Below are positions 58,129-64,000 of a stretch of 64,000 nucleotides of DNA, piece by piece. Both the position numbers and the translations under genes were made by a program. Below the pieces are notes generated by a model. The model had not been told where the DNA came from. It searched no databases and saw only the letters and a program-made list of their open reading frames with translations. Origin of the DNA: Arthrobacter sp. MA-N2 (lineage in GTDB: Bacteria; Actinomycetota; Actinomycetes; Actinomycetales; Micrococcaceae); assembly GCF_000517125.1 (NCBI RefSeq), contig NZ_KI912155.1, forward strand, positions 2,778,034 to 2,842,033, in the 5' to 3' direction. Each line of letters starts with the position of its first letter. Position 1 is the stretch's first letter.

Positions 58129-59806
58129 TACAGAACCCGTGGTCCTGGGGACGCACCGTGCAACCCTGCAGGATCTGATCCAGGTTGCACGTCACCGGCG
58201 TCCCGTTGTGGTGGATGAGCAAGCTTTGGCGCGGATGAAGCCCAGTCAGGACTGGCTGGACGGCGTCATGGATGACATGCGTGCCGGGAAGGAAACGGCG
58301 CCGATATACAGCATCAACACCGGCTTTGGTTCCCTCGCCGGCCGCAAGGCCTTCGATGAGCCGTCCGATGCCGCCGAGCTCTCCCGCCGCCTGGTCCTTT
58401 CGAATGCAGCCGGCGTCGGCCGCTATGTGGACGAAGAAGTGGTGCGGGCAACCATGTTCATTCGGATCGTCAGCCTGACACAGGGTCACTCCGGTGTCCG
58501 GGGGGACATCGTGACGACCCTCGCCGACATGCTCAACCGTGGCGTTTACCCTGCTATCCCGGAATACGGTTCACTGGGAGCTTCGGGCGACCTTATTCCG
58601 CTGGCCCACGTCGCGATCGTCATGTCGCGCTCCCACTCCGGCGAGGACGAGGAGCTCGACTCCGGTGAGGCCTTTCTGGACGGTGCCGTGGTGTCCGGGA
58701 TGGTGGCCATGGCTCATGCGGGAATCAAGCGGTTGCCGCTGGGTGCCAAGGATGGACTGGCTCTTTTGAACGGTACCTCGTTCTCCTGCGCTCAGGCTGC
58801 GCTGGCTCTGTACGACGCCCAAAACCTCCTCGAAACAGCTCAGATCACCGCGGCCATGACCATCGAGGCACTCTTGGGCTTCGGAGATGCCTTCATTGAC
58901 GAGCTCCACCTAGCCCGTGGCCAGCGCGGCCAGATCGAGGTGGCGGCGCGGCTGCGCGAGCTCCTCGGCGGCAGCGGATTAGTGGATGGCGACGCCGGTC
59001 GGGACCCCGTGCGCCAGCCACCGCAAGACGCATACTCGCTTCGCTGCATTCCGCAGGTTTTCGGACCGGTCAAGGACACCTTGGAATTCGCCGCGGGGAT
59101 CATCGAGAACGAAATCAATGCCGCCACGGACAACCCCTTGATCTTTCCTTCGCTTCCTTCCACCCGCACGCTCAAGGCGGTCTCGGGCGGCAACTTCCAC
59201 GCCGAATACGTGGCGTTCGCGGCCGACTTCATCTCGATCGTGGTCACTGAAATCGGCAACATCACGGAGCGCCGGCTCTTCAGGCTCGACGACGGCTCCC
59301 TCAACCGGGGCCTTCCGGACATGCTCGTCGCGAGCGAGCAGGTCGGCATGGACTGCGGTTACATGCTGCCCCAGTATCTTGCTGCTGCGTTGGTGTCCGA
59401 CTGCAAGACCCTTGCGCACCCGGACAGCGTGGATTCCATCCCGACGTGTGCCAATCAGGAAGATCACGTGTCCATGGCCAACAACGCCGGCCGGCACGCG
59501 CGCCAGATAGTCGCCAATATCGAGTCAGTGGTGGCCGTAGAGCTGCTGATGGCCGCGCAGGCCTTGGAACTGCGGATGGACATGTCCGCCACGGCCGGGG
59601 CAAAACCTGCCGCAGCAAGCCTGGCAGCACTGGCGTTCCTTCGTTCCGCCGCTGCAGCCGACGGCCGGCCCATCGGTCACATCAAGCAGGACCTGGTCCT
59701 GTATCCGCGGCTACGCAAAGCGGGGGAACTGGTCCACTCCGGGGCCGTCGTGGCAGCCGTGAACGCCGCGATCAGTGGAGGCAACGATGACGATCCAAGC
59801 CACTGA
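58106..59806 (+). CDS. MIO-type aromatic amino acid ammonia-lyase (HutH-like)
   Basis: The enzyme removes ammonia from an aromatic amino acid to give an alpha,beta-unsaturated acid. The 566-residue protein has the MIO-forming Ala-Ser-Gly in GSLGASGDLIPLAH (159-161), Tyr68 in YSINTGFGSLAG and QEDHVSM near 452. At the position of the histidase substrate-selecting His (LSHAAG in HutH) it has Asn100 (LSNAAG), unlike known HAL, TAL (HL) or PAL (FL) signatures. The substrate is therefore probably not plain histidine. No other hut gene is present. It overlaps the iclR gene and the reductase. Confidence 0.88.
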   Translation: MTLETLLDTEPVVLGTHRATLQDLIQVARHRRPVVVDEQALARMKPSQDWLDGVMDDMRAGKETAPIYSINTGFGSLAGRKAFDEPSDAAELSRRLVLSNAAGVGRYVDEEVVRATMFIRIVSLTQGHSGVRGDIVTTLADMLNRGVYPAIPEYGSLGASGDLIPLAHVAIVMSRSHSGEDEELDSGEAFLDGAVVSGMVAMAHAGIKRLPLGAKDGLALLNGTSFSCAQAALALYDAQNLLETAQITAAMTIEALLGFGDAFIDELHLARGQRGQIEVAARLRELLGGSGLVDGDAGRDPVRQPPQDAYSLRCIPQVFGPVKDTLEFAAGIIENEINAATDNPLIFPSLPSTRTLKAVSGGNFHAEYVAFAADFISIVVTEIGNITERRLFRLDDGSLNRGLPDMLVASEQVGMDCGYMLPQYLAAALVSDCKTLAHPDSVDSIPTCANQEDHVSMANNAGRHARQIVANIESVVAVELLMAAQALELRMDMSATAGAKPAAASLAALAFLRSAAAADGRPIGHIKQDLVLYPRLRKAGELVHSGAVVAAVNAAISGGNDDDPSH

Positions 59807-60854
59807 TGCCGACCAGCCGGGCACCGCGGTGTACGCCGCAAAAGGCTTCTTCAGGCTGGCGGTTAGCGCGCTCCGGAGGGAGGCGGACGGCGTCGTTTCG
59901 GTGATACTCAGCGATGCCGACGGCGTTGCGCTGCCGGCGTGGGAGCCGGGTGCCCACATAGATGTGTTGTTTTCCAACGGCGTTCTGCGCCAATACTCCC
60001 TGTGCTCGGATCCTGAGGACCGGTCCGCCTGGCGCATCGCAGTATTGCGCGAGCAGACCAGCCGGGGTGGCTCGATTTTTGTCCATGAGGTGTTGCAAGC
60101 GGCGGATTTCGTCGATGTCCGCGGTCCCAAGAACAATTTCCGTGGAACGCCGGGTTCCGGGGAAAAGGTTTTCATCGCAGGCGGGATTGGAATCACGCCC
60201 CTGCTGCCGATGATCCGCGCCGCGCAGTCGACCGGGGAAGCGTGGCGATTGCTGTATCTGGGATCCGATCTCCGGTCCATGGCTTTTCGGGACGAGATCG
60301 CCGGTCTTGACCCGGCCGGTAACAAGGCCAGATTCCATGCAAAAAAGGACTCCGGCGCCTTGGACTTGGCTGAGTACCTCCGCGAGCACGGGCTCGACGG
60401 CGGGTCCACGGTTTACGCCTGCGGCCCGCGACGGTTGCTCAGCGAGCTCCGCTCGGCACATGAGGCCGGCGTGGTTCCGCACCTGGTCTTTGAGGATTTC
60501 GGTCGAGACGGGCCCCTCGCCGATACCGGTTCCAGTGGTTCTTCCGCGGCCGATCCCCGTCGGGAAATCGGGAAGAGCCCCCGAGATAACTTGCCTTTCG
60601 TGGTGGAAACCATCGACGGCGTGGAAATCGATGTAGCAGAAGGCGAGACAATTCTCGAAGCTTTGCAACGATCCGGAATTCCTGCGTTGAATTCCTGTCG
60701 AAAAGGAACATGCGGTACCTGTGAAACGACGGTTCTAGCTGGCATTCCCGATCATCGGGATGAAATTCTCAGCGACGAGGAACGGGCTGCGAATGAAACA
60801 ATGATGATTTGTGTTTCACGCTGCCGCGGAGAGAGGCTCGTGCTGGACATCTAG
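59787..60854 (+). CDS. Phthalate-dioxygenase-reductase-type flavin reductase with 2Fe-2S domain
   Basis: The 355-residue protein has a flavin domain (PGAHIDVLF, LRQYSLCSD), an NAD domain (FIAGGIGITPLLPMI near 131-145, YACGPRRLL) and a C-terminal plant-type ferredoxin with SCRKGTCGTCETTV and a final CVSRC. It passes electrons from NAD(P)H to a terminal oxygenase. No Rieske oxygenase is here, so the P450 at 55895 is the likely partner. The ATG at 59787 has ggagg 6 bases upstream and overlaps the lyase stop. Confidence 0.9.
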   Translation: MTIQATDADQPGTAVYAAKGFFRLAVSALRREADGVVSVILSDADGVALPAWEPGAHIDVLFSNGVLRQYSLCSDPEDRSAWRIAVLREQTSRGGSIFVHEVLQAADFVDVRGPKNNFRGTPGSGEKVFIAGGIGITPLLPMIRAAQSTGEAWRLLYLGSDLRSMAFRDEIAGLDPAGNKARFHAKKDSGALDLAEYLREHGLDGGSTVYACGPRRLLSELRSAHEAGVVPHLVFEDFGRDGPLADTGSSGSSAADPRREIGKSPRDNLPFVVETIDGVEIDVAEGETILEALQRSGIPALNSCRKGTCGTCETTVLAGIPDHRDEILSDEERAANETMMICVSRCRGERLVLDI

Positions 60855-61183
60855 ACCGAAAGGTCCATCCATTCCAGGTCTTTGCAAGGAGCGCGTGCGG
60901 CGGACCCGCCCTCCCGCAAGCGGATCCGGAGGCTCGTGTGGGGGCGCGTATTTCTACGTCCCGCAATATGTCATGCTTTCTTTTCGATCATCGAATCCGA
61001 TCTTCTTTTGTGATCGACATTCGTCATACGAGACATTGGAATTCGCGTTTATTATCTATTGTGACCCGTGATATTCGTCTCTATGATGATCCAAGATCGC
61101 GCGTATTCTTTCTGAATTTCCAATCCGGAAGCAGTAGACGTCCGGTGGTTCGCATGGAGCCGAAATAACCCAAGGAGTGCACA
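60855..61183. other. AT-rich intergenic region before the ABC transporter genes
   Basis: This 329-base gap is clearly lower in GC than its surroundings, especially 60950-61110, and contains no gene. It probably holds a separate promoter for the transporter genes. I cannot assign boxes with confidence. Confidence 0.5.
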
Positions 61184-62080
61184 TTGAATATTTCCGATTT
61201 TTCCCTTCGTAAGCCGGCCCTCGCGGCCATGGCACTCGTCGCCGTCGTCGGGTTGACCGCTTGCGGCGGTCCGGCCAGCGCGGGTGACGATGCAAATGCG
61301 GCAAAGGCGCCGCTGTTCAGCCAGTTGCCCAAAGAGGTCCAGGGCGCGGGCACCATCAAGGTGGCCAGCAACGTCGAGTACCCTCCGTTCGAGTCCATCG
61401 ACAAGGACGGAAAAACCATCGTCGGGATCGACCGTGAGCTGGCGGATGCCATCGAGAAGAAGCTTGGCGTCACCCTCTCCTTCGACAACATCGCTTTTGA
61501 CGCGATCATCCCGGGGCTGGCGTCCGGCCGCTATGACATGGGAATGTCCGCAATGTCGGACACCCCCGAGCGCCAGAAGCAGGTCAGTTTCCTGGACTAC
61601 TTCACGGCAGGCGGGGGCATCATGACCACCAAAGCCAACCCGCACAATGTGAAGTCGCTTGATGATCTGTGCGGCGCAAAGGTGGGAATCGTCAAGGGCA
61701 CCACCGAAGATGCCGACGCGACGGCACAATCCGGCAAATGCCAAGCCGCCGGGAAGGACCAGCTCGCCATCACCATCTACGCCGGGCAGAACCAGGCAGT
61801 ACTGGCGTTGCAGAGCGGACGGGTGGACGCCTTCCTGCTTGATACGACCTCAGGTTCGGTGGTCGCCGCCGAGAGCAACGGTGACTTGGTGATGGGCAAG
61901 CCGTACCAGGAGGGATTCTTCGGCGTCGTGTTCCCCAAAGACAGCACGGACCTGATCAACGTGGTGCAGAAGGCCATGGAGCAGATCAAGGCAGACGGTA
62001 CCTATGAGGCCATCCTTAGCAAGTACAAGATGGATGACCACGTCATCGAGAAGTTCACCGTCAACGGAGCCACCAAATGA
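61184..62080 (+). CDS. Amino-acid ABC transporter, substrate-binding lipoprotein
   Basis: The 298-residue protein has a signal peptide ending in the lipobox GLTAC near residue 27, then a family-3 solute-binding domain (VASNVEYPPFESIDKDGKTI near 60-79). Lgt would lipidate the Cys and anchor it outside. The start is TTG at 61184 with an aaggag site 6 bases upstream; no better start exists. The stop overlaps the permease ATG. Its context suggests that it binds the amino acid degraded by the lyase. Confidence 0.92.
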   Translation: MNISDFSLRKPALAAMALVAVVGLTACGGPASAGDDANAAKAPLFSQLPKEVQGAGTIKVASNVEYPPFESIDKDGKTIVGIDRELADAIEKKLGVTLSFDNIAFDAIIPGLASGRYDMGMSAMSDTPERQKQVSFLDYFTAGGGIMTTKANPHNVKSLDDLCGAKVGIVKGTTEDADATAQSGKCQAAGKDQLAITIYAGQNQAVLALQSGRVDAFLLDTTSGSVVAAESNGDLVMGKPYQEGFFGVVFPKDSTDLINVVQKAMEQIKADGTYEAILSKYKMDDHVIEKFTVNGATK

Positions 62081-63057
62081 CCGTGCACTCGGCCGCGGAA
62101 GAGGAGCAGAACCTCTCGATCGTCCCTGCCCGCTACCGCGGGCGCTGGGTGATGGCAGGAGTGGTGGTCCTTGGCGCAGCGCTCATGGCCTATGGCATGG
62201 TCACTAATCAGCGGTTCCAGTGGGCCACGGTGGGGGAATACCTGTTTGCCGCGCCGGTGCTGGCCGGTCTGGGGAACACGCTGTTGTTGACTGCCGTTTC
62301 CATGGCCATCGGAATCGTCCTCGGGGTCGCAGTGGCTGTGTGCCGTTTGTCCCCGAACCCGATCCTGTCCTCCGCTGCGTGGGCCTATTCCTGGTTCTTC
62401 CGCGGGACGCCGCTCATGGTCCAACTCCTGTTCTGGTTCTTCATGGCGGCGCTCGTACCGAAGCTGGTGCTGGGAATTCCCTTCGGTCCCAGTTTCTTCG
62501 AGATCTCCACCAACACGCTGATCTCCCCGTTCACCGCGGCCATCCTTGGTCTGAGCCTCAACGAAGGCGCGTACATGGGTGAGATTGTCCGCTCCGGCAT
62601 TCGGGCCATACCGGTAGGCCAGACCGAGGCCGCCAAGGCAATGGGAATGACGCGGCTGCAGTCTATGCGGCGCGTGATCCTACCGCAGGCCATGCGCGTC
62701 ATCATCCCGCCCACCGGCAACGAGACCATCGGCATGCTCAAGTACACCTCCTTGGTGATCGTCATCGGCTACAGCGAGCTCTTGACGTCGGTTTCGATAA
62801 TTTACTCGCGCACGTTCCAGACCATTCCACTGCTGATCGTGGCAGCCCTGTGGTATTTGGCCGTCACAGCAGTCCTGTCGGTGGGTCAGCACTACGTGGA
62901 ACGGCACTTTGAACGGGGATTCACCCCGATGAAGTCCGCCAAGGTACTCCCGAGGGCGGCAGCGAACGCCCTCTCGAAGTCCGGTCTCCCACCGGCGTCG
63001 AACAGCCCTTTGGCGACGGCCGGCGGACCCGCAGTAGAACTGGAGAAGGTCAAATGA
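62077..63057 (+). CDS. Amino-acid ABC transporter, permease
   Basis: The 326-residue membrane protein has about five to six helices and the polar-amino-acid permease signature. It shows [20 protein letters not shown] near 65-84, [13 protein letters not shown] near 108-120, and the ATPase-docking EAA loop [20 protein letters not shown] then LPQAMR near 183-208. It overlaps both neighbours by four bases (ATGA), so the importer genes are coupled. Confidence 0.93.
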   Translation: MTVHSAAEEEQNLSIVPARYRGRWVMAGVVVLGAALMAYGMVTNQRFQWATVGEYLFAAPVLAGLGNTLLLTAVSMAIGIVLGVAVAVCRLSPNPILSSAAWAYSWFFRGTPLMVQLLFWFFMAALVPKLVLGIPFGPSFFEISTNTLISPFTAAILGLSLNEGAYMGEIVRSGIRAIPVGQTEAAKAMGMTRLQSMRRVILPQAMRVIIPPTGNETIGMLKYTSLVIVIGYSELLTSVSIIYSRTFQTIPLLIVAALWYLAVTAVLSVGQHYVERHFERGFTPMKSAKVLPRAAANALSKSGLPPASNSPLATAGGPAVELEKVK

Positions 63058-63821
63058 AGGAACCAATCGTTCGGGCCCGGGACATCCGCAAGTCATTCGG
63101 CGATCTGGAGGTCCTCAAAGGCATCAGCCTGGATATCAATGCGGGCGAGGTCGCGTGCCTCCTGGGACCGTCAGGCTCAGGAAAGAGCACCTTCCTCCGC
63201 TGTATGAACCACCTGGAAAAGATCGACGGCGGCCAGCTGTGGGTCCAAGGGGAGCGGATCGGGTATCGCCGCTCCGGCAACAAGCTCCACGAACTCAAGG
63301 AGCACGAGACCGCGAAGCAACGCGCATCGATCGGAATGGTCTTCCAGCAGTTCAACCTTTTTCCGCACCGCACTGCCCTGGAAAACGTGATCGAGGGTCC
63401 CACGGTGGTACAGCGCATCCCCAAGGAGCGGGCCGTCGAGGAAGGCAGACAGCTATTGGCGCGCGTAGGCCTGGCGGATAAGGCCGACCACTACCCAGGG
63501 CAGCTCTCGGGCGGCCAGCAGCAACGGGTTGCGATCGCCCGCTCGCTGGCCCTCAAACCCTCGGTCATGCTTTTCGACGAACCAACCTCGGCGCTGGATC
63601 CCGAGCTCGTGGGTGAGGTGCTGGACGTGATGCGCTCGCTGGCGGACTCGGGCATGACGATGATTGTCGTCACCCACGAGATGGGCTTCGCCAAGGAAGT
63701 GGGCAACGTGATCCACTTCATGGCCGACGGGCAACTCGTGGAAAGCGGCGATCCGCACCAGGTCCTCGAAGACCCGCGCGAGCCGCGCACCCAGGCATTC
63801 CTGTCCAAGGTCCTCGCGTGA
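63054..63821 (+). CDS. Amino-acid ABC transporter, ATP-binding protein
   Basis: The 255-residue ATPase has Walker [13 protein letters not shown] near 36-47, Q-loop [11 protein letters not shown] near 95-105, signature [16 protein letters not shown] near 152-167, Walker [15 protein letters not shown] and H-loop VVTHEMGFA. It powers the importer with the two preceding genes. Its stop overlaps the next GTG. Confidence 0.95.
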   Translation: MKEPIVRARDIRKSFGDLEVLKGISLDINAGEVACLLGPSGSGKSTFLRCMNHLEKIDGGQLWVQGERIGYRRSGNKLHELKEHETAKQRASIGMVFQQFNLFPHRTALENVIEGPTVVQRIPKERAVEEGRQLLARVGLADKADHYPGQLSGGQQQRVAIARSLALKPSVMLFDEPTSALDPELVGEVLDVMRSLADSGMTMIVVTHEMGFAKEVGNVIHFMADGQLVESGDPHQVLEDPREPRTQAFLSKVLA

Positions 63822-64000
63822 GCAGTCCGGCCCCGCTAAGAGCGCGGTTCAAAGGCGCCGAAACCGAAGGCCCCACGGCAGTCCCGGGCGCCGTCGTCGA
63901 ACTACAGCGGATGCTGGACGGCAAAGTAGCCGTTGATCCCCTCACCCGGTTGGACCGCTCGCGTGACCGTTCGCATCTGCCGTTCGGACTTCCCGACGCC
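63818..64000 (+). CDS. N-terminus of a probable FAD-binding oxidase (cut by window end)
   Basis: A GTG at 63818 overlaps the ATPase stop (GTGA) and opens a frame to the window end, 61 residues. The part reading [20 protein letters not shown] then [14 protein letters not shown] resembles the lead-in of glycolate-oxidase/D-lactate-dehydrogenase type FAD-linked oxidases before their FAD-binding domain. The coupling to the ABC genes makes it a likely member of the same catabolic operon. Confidence 0.5.
   Translation, partial: MSSPAPLRARFKGAETEGPTAVPGAVVELQRMLDGKVAVDPLTRLDRSRDRSHLPFGLPDA

Noticed and set aside
58106..59806. Calling the lyase hutH outright
   Set aside because: The substrate-selecting His is Asn and no hutU, hutI or hutG is present, so a histidase label would overstate the evidence.

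Overview
The window is high-GC actinobacterial chromosome. Gene order and protein types (split ribB/ribA, trp genes with an HGxxPAAW-family protein, lgt-gltB-gltD-pyk, an ANTAR response regulator) suggest Arthrobacter or a close relative in the Micrococcaceae. This taxonomic call is inference from gene content; no search was run.

Region 1 (1-21.8 kb) is ordinary biosynthetic core, mostly on the + strand. It holds the end of a probable ribD, then ribE-ribB-ribA-ribH; hisE-hisG-hisF and hisI; trpE, a Trp-associated membrane protein, an HGxxPAAW protein, trpC-trpB-trpA; lgt; gltB-gltD; pyk; and a convergent PdtaR-like regulator. Start/stop overlaps (TGATG, GTGA, ATGA) show translational coupling, and strong intrinsic terminators follow ribH and pyk.

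Region 2 (21.8-42.2 kb) is an accretion island at tRNA-Leu(CAA). A 22-bp copy of the tRNA 3' end recurs at about 35.2, 39.6 and 42.2 kb, so at least three elements lie in tandem. Element I (13.3 kb) carries a frameshifted integrase, a glycosyltransferase, a second lumazine-synthase-like protein, several gene remnants, and a coupled three-gene operon: a 14-blade WD40 protein, an LCAT-like lipase and a caspase/STAND-NTPase. It ends with an RHH/Doc toxin-antitoxin pair. Element II carries a RibD-C-like reductase, a NERD remnant and an HTH/nucleotidyltransferase pair. Element III carries an AAA ATPase with a C-terminal winged helix. The caspase-STAND/lipase/WD40 operon is the most interesting candidate system. 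It looks like a NTP-dependent conflict (defence or programmed-death) module whose sensor half and effector half are encoded separately, in reversed order, around a lipase.

Region 3 (42.2-55.9 kb) mixes intact genes (dienelactone hydrolase, TraR/DksA zinc finger, LLM flavin oxidoreductase, ppsR-ppsA, an EAL phosphodiesterase, an AraC regulator, a quinone oxidoreductase) with decayed DNA. The decayed part includes a galE/GH32/AraC scrap heap at 49.7-51.2 kb.

Region 4 (55.9-64 kb) is an apparent catabolic cluster. A CYP199-like P450 is divergent from an IclR regulator, followed by an unusual MIO aromatic-amino-acid ammonia-lyase, a 2Fe-2S flavin reductase, a polar-amino-acid ABC importer, and the start of a probable FAD oxidase cut by the window end.
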